DNA of 14,161 bases, taken from the NCBI GenBank assembly GCA_963627615.1, contig CAVGBV010000068.1:1-14161 (forward strand), in the 5' to 3' direction. Both the position numbers and the translations under genes were made by a program. Positions 6,859 through 14,161 of the stretch are shown here, piece by piece (positions within the stretch are counted from its first letter, which is position 1; each line of letters begins with the position of its first letter). Below the pieces are notes generated by a model that ran no database searches, was not told where the DNA came from, and saw only the letters and a list, made by a program, of their open reading frames with translations. The stretch comes from Faecimorpha sp963627615. Lineage in GTDB: Bacteria > Bacillota > Clostridia > Lachnospirales > Bianqueaceae.

Positions 6859-7521
6859 TCAGACCTGCGGAAGCAGGATCTCTGTTGTAAAGGCTCCATC
6901 CTCACTGTTGCGGCTCACATACCCTTCCAGTCTCTCTATGATCGTATCCATCCGCTTCATTCCCAAACCATGTCCTTCTCCCTTGGTGCTTCGGAAGATT
7001 TTTCCTTCTTTCTTCATCTTCTTTTCCGCCGTCAGATTAGTAAACGATATATAGAGCTGCGTCTGGATCATGTCCATGTATACCCGGATCATCCTCTGAC
7101 CTTCCGGCAGCTTCACACTGGCTTCAATGGCATTGTCAAACAGATTGCCGATGATACAGCACAGGTCAATCTCCGGAGACTTGAGCCGAACGGGAATATG
7201 CGCATCCACCGTCACTTCGATCCCCTTGGCTCTGGCCAGTGAAATCTTAGAATTCAATATCGCGTCGGTCATGGGATTGCCCGTCTTGATCACGGTATCC
7301 ACAGTCATCAGGTCTTCATCCAGAAGGTCCAGATAATGCCGGACCGCCTCCCAATCCTCGGCCGCCGCATATGCCTTCATTGTCTGAATATGGTTTCTGT
7401 AATCATGCCGCCACCCTCGAATCTGGCGGTACATATTGTCTACTTCCCGGTAATGCGTTTCTATCAGCTCCCGCTGATAGGCCGCGATCCGTTCTTCGTT
7501 TTTTCTGGAAAAGAATCTCAT
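6859..7521 (-). CDS. Soluble sensor histidine kinase, AgrC/LytS-like GHKL type, without membrane sensor
   Basis: A 220-residue histidine kinase of the peptide-sensing type. A coiled-coil-like start (residues 8-35) leads to WRHDYRNHIQTM, with His39 the likely phosphoacceptor. The GHKL ATPase domain follows: N-box IIGNLFDNAIEA (Asn126, Asn130), then G-box GHGLGM at 183-188. Relatives usually have five to seven membrane helices ahead of this core and about 430 residues. Here none is present, so signal input must come from a partner or from the cytoplasm. The start at 7521 has GAGG 8 bases upstream, and the ATG overlaps the regulator stop by 4 bases. No in-frame extension upstream could encode a lost sensor, because that space is the regulator gene. 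It would phosphorylate the adjacent LytTR regulator. Confidence 0.88.
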   Translation of the reverse strand: MRFFSRKNEERIAAYQRELIETHYREVDNMYRQIRGWRHDYRNHIQTMKAYAAAEDWEAVRHYLDLLDEDLMTVDTVIKTGNPMTDAILNSKISLARAKGIEVTVDAHIPVRLKSPEIDLCCIIGNLFDNAIEASVKLPEGQRMIRVYMDMIQTQLYISFTNLTAEKKMKKEGKIFRSTKGEGHGLGMKRMDTIIERLEGYVSRNSEDGAFTTEILLPQV

Positions 7522-8225
7522 CGGTTATTCCTCGTATTAATGATGGCTCGGTTCACCTCGTCATAAGTGCCTCTCGGCAGCGGAATCGCCGTGCCGTCGC
7601 TCAGCTTAATCTCTGTTCGGGAGACACGGTTGATACGGGTCAGATTGACGATATAGGATCGGCCTACACGGTAAAAACGCTCATCCAGCTCTTTTTCCAG
7701 TTCCTTCAGCGTCATTTTGACCGTGACCGTTTCCGCTGCGTGAACAGTCACATAGTTTCCATACACGTCCGCATATCGGATCTGATACACAGGGACACAT
7801 ACCATCTCACCGCCGCTCTCCAGGTTCAGGATCTTTTCATTCTTGGCGAGTTTCTCCACTGCCCGGTCCAATACGGAGTGCAGCTTTTCCTCGCGCACCG
7901 GCTTCATCAGATAATGCAGCGCCTCAACCTCATACCACTCAGAAATATAATCGGAATGCCCTGTAATGAATATGATCTGCACCGCATCGTTGCTTCTGCG
8001 CAGCTGCCGGGCCATCGACACTCCATCCATCTCGCCCATCTCAATATCGAGAAGCAGAATATCATAGTCGCTCTCCCCTGCATAATGGAACAGAAAGCTT
8101 TCCGCAGATATAAAGCGATCCACATGTACCGTATGCTCTCTTTGTACAGCCCAGCGATCCACCATATCGGAAACATACTGCTGATCCACGGTAGAATCAT
8201 CACAGACCGCTATTTTAATCCGCAT
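7518..8225 (-). CDS. LytTR-family response regulator
   Basis: A 235-residue transcription regulator. The receiver domain (1-about 120) has the acidic pair Asp9-Asp10, phosphoacceptor Asp60 in LLLDIEM, Thr88 and Lys108 in LMKPV. The LytTR DNA-binding domain (about 138-230) shows the typical YADVYGNYVTVH strand, the LKELEKELDERFYRVGRS helix region and the VNLTRINRV segment. Such regulators bind paired direct repeats upstream of targets, often peptide, bacteriocin or envelope genes. The start is set at 8225 (MRIKIAVCDDS), with AAGGGAG and AGAGGGGG upstream. An ATG at 8309 would add 28 residues encoded by the terminator hairpin and the promoter, so it is rejected. Targets are not known; the adjacent ABC and envelope genes are candidates by position only. 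Confidence 0.92.
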   Translation of the reverse strand: MRIKIAVCDDSTVDQQYVSDMVDRWAVQREHTVHVDRFISAESFLFHYAGESDYDILLLDIEMGEMDGVSMARQLRRSNDAVQIIFITGHSDYISEWYEVEALHYLMKPVREEKLHSVLDRAVEKLAKNEKILNLESGGEMVCVPVYQIRYADVYGNYVTVHAAETVTVKMTLKELEKELDERFYRVGRSYIVNLTRINRVSRTEIKLSDGTAIPLPRGTYDEVNRAIINTRNNR

Positions 8226-8259
8226 ATTCTCCCTTACCCCCTCTGAATGCCTTTGAGCC

Positions 8260-8289
8260 ATTATAACATAAAATCCCCGGGCTCCGCAA
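8260..8289 (-). promoter_or_regulatory. Extended -10 promoter of the LytTR regulator-kinase unit
   Basis: The minus strand carries TGTTATAAT (8268-8260), a perfect -10 with the extended TGn element. A weaker TTGCGG (8289-8284) lies 18 bases further upstream as the -35. The start point would fall near 8252, about 27 bases before the regulator ATG. The -35 lies inside the loop of the preceding operon's terminator hairpin, so the two elements share DNA. Confidence 0.65.
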
Positions 8290-8303
8290 TAGAGTCCGGG
8301 GAT
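8273..8303 (-). terminator. Rho-independent terminator of the acid sugar catabolic operon
   Basis: ATCCCCGG (8273-8280) pairs with CCGGGGAT (8296-8303). Pairing can continue with CTC/GAG past one imperfect pair, leaving a loop of about 7 bases. On the minus strand the stem is followed by TTTATGTT. Read together with the last A-T pair of the stem this makes a UUUU run. It lies 20 bases after the aldolase stop. Confidence 0.8.
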
Positions 8304-8323
8304 GAACACGTCGCTTTTTCAGC

Positions 8324-9199
8324 TTACTTACGATACGGCGCAATCGCCTGCTCCAGCTTGGCGTCAATCTGAGGATTGTCCAGCGAGAAGGGTGCCTTGG
8401 CAGGTCCCACCGGATACCCCAGGAGATTGGTCGCACGCTTTACGATGGAATTGGGATTGGCCAGCTTGAAGCAATCCCGCAGCGGACGAATGCTGTCCTG
8501 TACCCGCCGTGCCTCTGCCCAGTCTCCCTTGGCAAAATTCTCATAGATACTGACCATAACCTCCGGGCAAACATTGGCGCATCCGGAGATTCCGCCGTTG
8601 CCGCCGGCCTGCAGCGTCCACAGGATCAAAGAGTCATTGCCGCACAGTACGATAAAGTCCTCCGGCGTCTCTTCGATGTAGCGCAGTGTATTGTCAAAAT
8701 TGCCGCTGGAATCCTTGATTCCGATGATGTACGGATTCTCTGCCAGCTTGGCTACCGTCTGCCATGTCATATTCACACCGGTTCTGGCCGGAATATTATA
8801 CAGGATGATCGGCATCTGGCAGGCCGCCGCTACATTGGTATAGTGCTGAATCAGCATATCCTGCGAACTCTCCGCAAAATACGGAGCGATCACTGAGACC
8901 GCGTCGTATCCCAGCTCCTTGGCGTACAGTGTCAGCTCGATCGTCTCCTTGGTCGTGATGCAGCCTGTTCCTGCCAGAATCGGCAGACGGCCATGATTTT
9001 CTTCCGCTACGGTCTTCATGACCAGTTTCTTTTCCTCATGGCTAAGGGCATAGAACTCACCGTTGGTTCCCAGACAGAACAGCGCTGCCGCGCCTGCCGC
9101 GATCTGGCGGTTGACCTGATTCTTCAGTTCCTCTACATTGATGGATTCGTCCTCATGTAAGGGCGTAACCATTGCCGGAATAATTCCCTTTAACTCCAT
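8324..9199 (-). CDS. DapA/NanA-family class I aldolase (dihydrodipicolinate synthase-like)
   Basis: A 291-residue TIM-barrel enzyme of the DapA/N-acetylneuraminate lyase family, near family length. Seen: GTNGEF at 44-49, PYF with Tyr107, YNIPARTG with catalytic Tyr134 and carboxylate-binding Arg139, and Schiff-base Lys162 in GIKDSSGN. Family members join or cleave pyruvate and an aldehyde. True DapA has Thr-Thr in the first motif, and here the second is Asn46. That fits one of the many catabolic paralogs better than lysine synthesis. Last gene of a sugar acid operon, 16 bases after the preceding stop. A role cleaving a 2-keto-3-deoxy acid to pyruvate plus an aldehyde is inferred from this context. 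The start at 9199 fits AAGAGG 7 bases upstream; the ATG at 9205 is too close to that site. Confidence 0.88.
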   Translation of the reverse strand: MELKGIIPAMVTPLHEDESINVEELKNQVNRQIAAGAAALFCLGTNGEFYALSHEEKKLVMKTVAEENHGRLPILAGTGCITTKETIELTLYAKELGYDAVSVIAPYFAESSQDMLIQHYTNVAAACQMPIILYNIPARTGVNMTWQTVAKLAENPYIIGIKDSSGNFDNTLRYIEETPEDFIVLCGNDSLILWTLQAGGNGGISGCANVCPEVMVSIYENFAKGDWAEARRVQDSIRPLRDCFKLANPNSIVKRATNLLGYPVGPAKAPFSLDNPQIDAKLEQAIAPYRK

Positions 9200-9206
9200 A
9201 TCCATT

Positions 9207-9212
9207 CCTCTT
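9207..9212 (-). promoter_or_regulatory. Ribosome binding site that decides the aldolase start
   Basis: AAGAGG on the minus strand ends 7 bases before the ATG at 9199 but only 1 base before the ATG at 9205. The second Met (MELKGIIPAM) is therefore the likely start. Confidence 0.6.
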
Positions 9213-9215
9213 TTC

Positions 9216-11569
9216 TTAAAATATTTCTCCCATGGGTGCGGGCGGTTCGATCTGCAAATTGGTGTGATCTACAATCCGTCCCTTTTCATAGGTGACTTCT
9301 GCCGTTACTTTACCGTCCCAATCCAGCGTCTGCGCCACTCCATCGGCCATCCTGCCTACATAGGTGCAGATCGTCCGGATCTTCTCCGAGTGACTGTGAT
9401 AGGTTCGATAGACGGCCTTCTCGCCCTTATACTCCCATTCCCAAACCGGGTGTCCCTGGAGATCGTAGTAGGTATACAGTCCCACCCTTTTTCCCAGATG
9501 GAACTGTCCTCGGCTCATCAGCGAACCGTCTTCATAATACTGCAGCTCCTCGCCGTCCAGAAGGAATCTTCCGTCATCCGCGACTCCCCCATGGTACAGA
9601 CACCAAAGCGTTCCGTTCTCATAGTATTCCCGGAACTCCTCCGTTCCCTGCGGATAGCAGGTCGCGTGGCTCGCCATCAGCTCTTCTTCTGATGGGGACT
9701 GTGTCTCCTCCGATAAGAGCCAAGCTTCATTAAACTCAAAATGCAGCAGCGGATGCACATTGCTCGCTACCAGATGGATCATCCCGTCCGCGCTCTGGCG
9801 TACCACGCAATACCCCAGCACATGCCCGCCGGCAAAAAGATACGGCGTTTTTTTCCTCGTCTGTGTCCCCCAGAGCTTCTTAAAGTGCCAACTCTTACCC
9901 TCATCATCGGACCAGGCCGCGTAACAGCCTTTTTCTGTGACTCCTTCCGGCTGACGGCCCATCTTATCCTGATAATCTCCGCACATGATGAGCCTGCCGG
10001 AGGCAAGGCGCTGTACACAGGGTCTTTGTCCGGAATTCAGAGCGGGGAACGGCGTCTTGGAAACCGTGTAGCTGTCGCCGCCGTCCCGTGTGATCGCCTG
10101 CGGCATATAACCGTCAATATTGGAATTTTTACCGCCGAGTGCCAAAATGGATCCGTCCTTCAGCTCCACTGCTGTTGTATGTCTCCCCGCCGTTCTTGCC
10201 TTCGGATTCTCCCATGTCTTCATATTGTCGTGACTGCGCCACAGTACTGAACAGGAACCGTCCGAGGCATCGCTCGCCAGATAGAAGGTACCGTCCTTGG
10301 CGCGGATGCAGGTATTGATCGGCTGACGCACGACCCGCTCTGCTTTTTCCGCAAAGTACGGAAACTGAACGCCGCTCCATGTGGCGCCATTATCCTTAGA
10401 ATACGTATACTGGAAGGGGAAGGAATCAGACAGCTGCTGCCAGCCCCAAAAATGATAGATCGTTCCGTCGGTGTCGGTAAACATCAACGGAGCGTGGTCG
10501 TTCACGCCAACCGGATTCAGGAACATATCCGGCATCTCCCATTCGTCGCAGCCCTTGCGCAGTCTTGCGCCCGCCAGTCCCGCCTCCGCGTCATACTCAT
10601 GATAGGTGGAATATACAGAAAAGACAAGATCGCCGTTGGGCGCCGCCGTAAATCCCGGAGAATGATGATGATGGCGGAACGAGGCTGAAAAGCCGCTGCA
10701 CCGGATCTCTTCATTGGTCGCGTTGTCCGGCGGCACCGGGAAAAGATAGCGCTTGCGGTAATAGGGCTTGGAGGCATCCGGAGCCGCCTTTTTATAACTC
10801 TCCGTATTTTGATGCACTCCCATGCATACAAGGCTGGTCGGATCCTCCGCCGAAGGCTTGGGCAATTCGCCGCAAACCACACGGAAGCCTATAAAATGCC
10901 GTCCGAATTCATTATTCTTGTCCTCCCGCAGGTGACGGTAAGACGGCGGAAGCGCACAGCGCATCCACAGTTCCAGCGGCTGCTCGTTGTATCTTGCCGG
11001 ATTGTCCAGGTATCCTCCGCGGATACACTTATACAGTCCAGAACGCGGCCCCGCCGGGTCTACCGCTTCTTCATCCGTATACGGAGCGTACCAGTCCATA
11101 CACCACTCCCGGATATGGCTGTCGCACATCCGGTCCACATCCAGCTGTGTGCTGTGTCTTGCGCTATATTCCCATTCCGCCTCTGTCGGGAGACGGTATT
11201 GAATGCCTTCTTTTTCGGACAGCCACTGGCAAAACTGCGCGGCTTCATAATAGCTGACGCCCAGAACATAGCCCCGGTATGCTTTTGTATCCGGATCGTC
11301 TCCATGTGTTTCCTTCCAAAACCTGTCAAAACACTCCTGTGTCACCGGTGTATCCGCAATCCAAAAAGGCCGGGTCAGCCGGACTTCATGTACCGGCAGT
11401 CCATCAGGACACTTTTCCCAATCGCCCCCGCCCATCTTAAACNNNNNNNNNNCTCCGCGGAAGGCACATAAACCATTCGTACGCCCTGGCTGTTTACATA
11501 ATCCTCCGGCACCTGGCGCACCGGATATTCTTTCCATTCCGCTTCTTTTTCCAACCACGTTGCCGCCAT
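9216..11569 (-). CDS. Three-part protein: FGE/SUMF1-like domain, Asp-box (BNR) propeller, MORN/YwqK-like repeats; interrupted by a 10-N gap
   Basis: About 780 residues, apparently cytoplasmic because no signal peptide is seen. Residues about 30-230 are an FGE-sulfatase/EgtB/PvdO fold: MVYVPSAE plus FKMGGG, TPVTQECFDRFW, YRLPTEAEWEYSAR, IRGGY and HFIGFRVV. The catalytic Cys pair of formylglycine-generating enzyme (C-x4-C) is not intact: Cys201 in WMRC is present, but the position five before it is Glu. Formylglycine synthesis is therefore unlikely. Residues about 240-620 form a sialidase-like propeller with Asp boxes SKDNGATW (387) and SDDEGKSW (550), weaker ones near 442 and 490, and a VNDHAPL motif. 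Residues about 640-765 hold MORN-like repeats (YYENGTL, YYEDGSL, YYDLQGHPVWEWEY). The start at 11569 has AGAAGGGGG upstream. The gap at 11443-11452 splits the reading frame; joining PSAE directly to FKMG gives 781 codons with stop. Its role in the operon is unknown: binding, sensing or glycan handling are guesses. Confidence 0.82.
11443..11452. other. Assembly gap of 10 N inside the FGE-BNR-MORN gene
   Basis: Ten N with different reading frames either side. Left of the gap the minus-strand frame ends VPSAE; right of it starts FKMGGG. In FGE-like proteins these segments are adjacent (V-P-x-G-E-F-x-M-G). The true gap is therefore probably zero or a 1-base overlap at a shared G, and the 10 N is a scaffolding placeholder rather than missing sequence. 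Confidence 0.9.
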
Positions 11570-11589
11570 GTTGTGATCCCCCTTCTCTC

Positions 11590-12552
11590 TTATCTGTTCT
11601 GAATCTTCACGGCATACTCATAAGCCGCAACGAGGCTGCCCGTCTTGGCTTTTCCCTGATAAGCGATATCATACGCAGTCCCGTGATCGACCGATGTCCG
11701 CACAACCTTCAGTCCCAGGCTGACGTTGACTCCTCCCTCAAAATCCAAAAGCTTCATGGGGATGTGTCCCTGATCATGGTACATGCAGACAACCGCGTCG
11801 AATTCACCCTTATAGGCCCGCAAAAATACGGTATCCGGCGGAATGGGGCCATAGACCTGCATTCCCCGTGCCTTGGCTTCCTCTACTGCCGGTCCGATCT
11901 CCTCGATCTCCTGACGTCCAAACGCACCGTTCTCTCCGGCATGGGGATTGAGGCCCGCGACAGCGATCCGCGGTGATTCCTTAAACCGGGAGATCGCGTT
12001 CCATGTCAGCTCGATCACGTCCAGCACCCGTTCTTTTTTACAGTTTCGAATGGACTGCTCCATCGATACATGCGTACTGACATGCGTCACCGTAAGCGCC
12101 TTGGAGGCCAGCATCATCGTATAATGCGTCTGACCGCAGATTCCGGCGATCAGCTCGGTATGTCCTGTGAAATCCGGATCGGTCAGACGGATCGCTTCCT
12201 TATTGACAGGCAGTGTCACCATCGCGCTGAACTTTCCTTCCAGCGCCATTCTGGCCGTCTGCGCTACATACTCTCTGGAAGCGGCCGCTACCTTGGCATT
12301 GACCTGTCCCGGTGTCAGATCCGCCTCCTTCAAAAGTCCCAGATCCAATACATTCAGCGCACCCGGAACAACATCCTTTTCATCTTTTGCTTTTCGGAGC
12401 GGTACATTATACCCCAGCCGCTGATTGCAATACTCCAATACGGACAGGTCGCCTACAGCGACAAATTCCCCTTGCAGCTCTCCGTTGGCATATGCCTTGA
12501 GCAGAATCTCCGGTCCGACGCCGTTAGCGTCTCCCATCGTAATTGCGATCAT
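11590..12552 (-). CDS. pdxA2: PdxA2-type four-carbon acid sugar 4-phosphate dehydrogenase (4-hydroxythreonine-4-phosphate dehydrogenase family)
   Basis: 320 residues, full length for PdxA-family enzymes. Seen: MGDANGVGPE at 6-15, GHTE at 130-133, and metal ligands His161 (HVSTHVSM), His204 (LNPHAGE) and His259 (MYHDQGH), then VRTSVDHGTAYDIAY near the C-terminus. PdxA proper makes a vitamin B6 precursor. The PdxA2 branch oxidises and decarboxylates D-threonate or D-erythronate 4-phosphate to dihydroxyacetone phosphate with NAD+. The branch is assigned here from the HVST variant and the kinase gene directly upstream. The start has GGGAGG 8 bases upstream, inside the end of the kinase gene; only one base separates the two genes. 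The exact tetronate stereoisomer cannot be read from the sequence. Confidence 0.9.
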   Translation of the reverse strand: MIAITMGDANGVGPEILLKAYANGELQGEFVAVGDLSVLEYCNQRLGYNVPLRKAKDEKDVVPGALNVLDLGLLKEADLTPGQVNAKVAAASREYVAQTARMALEGKFSAMVTLPVNKEAIRLTDPDFTGHTELIAGICGQTHYTMMLASKALTVTHVSTHVSMEQSIRNCKKERVLDVIELTWNAISRFKESPRIAVAGLNPHAGENGAFGRQEIEEIGPAVEEAKARGMQVYGPIPPDTVFLRAYKGEFDAVVCMYHDQGHIPMKLLDFEGGVNVSLGLKVVRTSVDHGTAYDIAYQGKAKTGSLVAAYEYAVKIQNR

Positions 12553-12553
12553 A

Positions 12554-13708
12554 CTATCTGCCTCCCGTTAAATATTCAATAATATGGCCCACCACATCCG
12601 GGCCTCCCAGGCCGCCGGATTTGGTGACCAGACAGAGCCCATCCGCCTCGCATACCGGCACTCCCTCTTCCAGACTTCCCAGTACATGGACCCTGGTACA
12701 TCCCAATCTCTTCAAAATGGCCTGCACTGTATCTCCGCCGAATACCGCAAGATTGCGGATCCCACTCTGGCGCAGGAGTTTTTCCGTAATCTCGGCAATC
12801 TTCTCTCCGAGTTCCTGATGATACGATTCCGGCGCATCCTGTACGATATCCTGCTGTGAACAGGCCGCCGCGAGAATCAGGCTCTCTCCGTTCTTCAGGC
12901 ACTCTACTCCGGCGGGCAGACAGATCTCCTCCCGGGCCAAGTTGACCATCCGTGCGCTGCCTCTCCGGCTCAGCTGGTCAAAGGTCACCGCGTTCGCGCT
13001 GCCGCTCACGATCAGGGCACCAGGGGATACCACCCGCTGTCTTTTCTGTTTCTCACGTCCGATATAGGGCGCCAGCGCACCCGCCAATCCCGCGCACCCG
13101 CCGATTAAGCGCATCCGGCCGTTTTCCGCCAGGCTCCCGGCAATTTTCCGCATAGAGGAAACACTTTCACAATCATATAGATACACATCTACGCCCGGTG
13201 TCTCCTGATACTCTTCGTTGGCACGAATCAGACGGCATGTAAGCGGATAATCCATTCGGATAATATCCGCCGCCTTACTGATCAGCATCGGACTGCGCGG
13301 ATCCCTGGCAAAAACAGAATGTTCCAGAAGATCGTCTTCGATATAGACATATCCGGCAGACATTGTCCTGCCTACCTGCGGATAAGAAGGAACATACTGC
13401 ACCGGCACACCCACAACTGCCACCGCTGCCGCGAGCACTGCCGAAATATTGCCCCGAAGCGCCGAATCCGTTTTGATATATACGGTCTCACACTGGGGAG
13501 CCAGCTTCCGCAAGATCTCCTCTGTCACCCGATATGCCTCTCCCGGCGTCAGATGACGGCTCTCTGTGTTGACTACCAGCACTTCCGCCTCCGGCACTTC
13601 CTCCGTCTGCGGTCTGGCCAGCACATAGGTCTCCAGTCCTGTGGCGGCAAACTGACAGCCGGTATCCATCGCACCGGTAAAATCGTCCGCCAAAATCAAT
13701 ATTTTCAT
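12554..13708 (-). CDS. dtnK: Four-carbon acid sugar kinase (DUF1537 family, DtnK/OtnK type)
   Basis: 384 residues, slightly shorter than the usual 400-430. The N-terminal substrate domain has ADDFTGAMDTG (7-17) and KTDSALRGN (79-87). The C-terminal nucleotide domain has GGDT (324-327) and KSGGLGGPD (from 363). Family members phosphorylate D-threonate, D-erythronate or L-threonate at C4 with ATP, giving the substrate for the PdxA2 enzyme encoded next. The start overlaps the upstream dehydrogenase stop by 4 bases, with AAGGA 8 bases ahead. The symbol dtnK denotes the family; denK, otnK or ltnK specificity is equally possible. No breaks or missing motifs are seen. Confidence 0.88.
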   Translation of the reverse strand: MKILILADDFTGAMDTGCQFAATGLETYVLARPQTEEVPEAEVLVVNTESRHLTPGEAYRVTEEILRKLAPQCETVYIKTDSALRGNISAVLAAAVAVVGVPVQYVPSYPQVGRTMSAGYVYIEDDLLEHSVFARDPRSPMLISKAADIIRMDYPLTCRLIRANEEYQETPGVDVYLYDCESVSSMRKIAGSLAENGRMRLIGGCAGLAGALAPYIGREKQKRQRVVSPGALIVSGSANAVTFDQLSRRGSARMVNLAREEICLPAGVECLKNGESLILAAACSQQDIVQDAPESYHQELGEKIAEITEKLLRQSGIRNLAVFGGDTVQAILKRLGCTRVHVLGSLEEGVPVCEADGLCLVTKSGGLGGPDVVGHIIEYLTGGR

Positions 13709-14161
13709 TGCAGCAATCCTTCGTATACTCCTCGGATCTCTTCTTTGGTCAGCGCCCTGGGATTCTTCAACAGCAGGCGCTTAACCTCCATCGCATTCTC
13801 TGTCAGATAATCCAGATCCTCCGGATTCACTCCGAAGGGCTTCAGAGAATCCGCGATCTCCAGCCGTTTGCACAGCTGCTGCATATAATCCACTACCGCC
13901 TCCGGCCACTCTGCCTCCGGGATGGATGCCGCATCCGGCAGCATCAGCGGCGCCAGTTCTGTAAAGGCCTCCCGGCAATCCGGAAGATTCAGGCGCATCA
14001 CCGGCGCCAGCAGAATCGCATTGGAAATTCCGTGAGGAATATGGTATTTTCCTCCCAGAGGATAAGACAGCGCGTGAACCGCTACCGTAGAGGAAGACGT
14101 CAGGCAGACGCCGGCAAGGAATGCCGCCTCCAGCATATTCTGTCTTGCTTCCATATCGGAT
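13705..14161 (-). CDS. Iron-containing alcohol dehydrogenase, C-terminal part (cut by window edge)
   Basis: The last 151 or so residues of a group III iron-dependent alcohol dehydrogenase; the gene continues past the right edge. The visible part is the helical metal-binding domain. VAVHALSYPLGGKYHIPHG supplies two His ligands (HALSY and PHG), matching His263 and His277 of FucO-type enzymes. The Asp and first His ligands would lie outside the window. The position equal to FucO His267 is Tyr here, as in a common subfamily. The C-terminal PRALTKEEIRGVYEGLLQ is typical. It is the first visible gene of the operon and overlaps the kinase start by 4 bases. It may reduce a small aldehyde made by the aldolase or oxidise a sugar acid; the direction cannot be read from sequence. 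Confidence 0.9.
   Translation of the reverse strand, partial: SDMEARQNMLEAAFLAGVCLTSSSTVAVHALSYPLGGKYHIPHGISNAILLAPVMRLNLPDCREAFTELAPLMLPDAASIPEAEWPEAVVDYMQQLCKRLEIADSLKPFGVNPEDLDYLTENAMEVKRLLLKNPRALTKEEIRGVYEGLLQ

Noticed and set aside
7371..8246. 291-codon plus-strand open frame opposite the regulator and kinase
   Set aside because: The His- and Ile-rich composition is typical of an antisense frame, and the minus strand carries intact receiver, LytTR and kinase motifs.
8324..11569. A sialic acid pathway (sialidase plus NanA lyase)
   Set aside because: The aldolase keeps DapA-like Arg139 and IKDSSG rather than neuraminate lyase motifs. No NanE, NanK or sialic acid transporter is seen, and the BNR protein has no export signal.
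11590..12552. PdxA of vitamin B6 synthesis
   Set aside because: The HVST variant and the coupling to a DUF1537 kinase point to the PdxA2 catabolic branch. No other pdx gene is nearby.

Overview
This window is most likely a piece of a gut-type Firmicutes genome (Clostridia, Lachnospiraceae-like), probably a draft or metagenome assembly. The evidence is purine-rich GGAGG-type ribosome binding sites, a LytTR response regulator with an AgrC/LytS-type kinase, paired half-size ABC exporters, a copper-amine-oxidase-like secreted protein, and a run of exactly 10 N at 11443-11452. This assignment is inferred from gene content, without any search. Every supported gene is on the minus strand, so transcription runs from the right edge to the left.

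Right half (14161 to 8324): a tightly packed catabolic operon. In transcription order it holds an iron-containing alcohol dehydrogenase (cut by the window edge), a four-carbon acid sugar kinase (DUF1537, DtnK/OtnK type), a PdxA2-type 4-phosphate dehydrogenase, a large three-part protein (FGE/SUMF1-like, then Asp-box/BNR propeller, then MORN-like repeats), and a DapA/NanA-family pyruvate aldolase. A rho-independent terminator follows. DtnK plus PdxA2 is the known route from a tetronate (threonate or erythronate) through its 4-phosphate to dihydroxyacetone phosphate and CO2. The aldolase and dehydrogenase suggest a larger acid sugar is broken into fragments first. The three-part protein has no known role in that route and is the least explained gene here.

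Middle (8289 to 6791): a two-gene signalling unit with its own extended -10 promoter just downstream of the catabolic terminator and its own perfect-hairpin terminator. It encodes a LytTR response regulator and a short soluble histidine kinase without a membrane sensor domain.

Left half (6751 to 89): two ABC half-exporters whose genes overlap by 29 bases, then a lipoprotein and a large secreted protein with a 4-base overlap and a promoter of their own. Both ABC genes are broken by frameshifts. At each break the same few bases read sensibly in both frames, which is the expected mark of a deletion between short direct repeats. Restoring one 14-base copy at the first break gives a 620-residue exporter of normal size. 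Whether the deletions are real (decay or slipped-strand switching) or assembly errors cannot be told from the sequence.

No tRNA, rRNA, CRISPR array, insertion sequence or prophage gene was seen. No gene-free stretch reaches 300 bases; the longest gaps are about 100 bases and hold the terminators and promoters listed.
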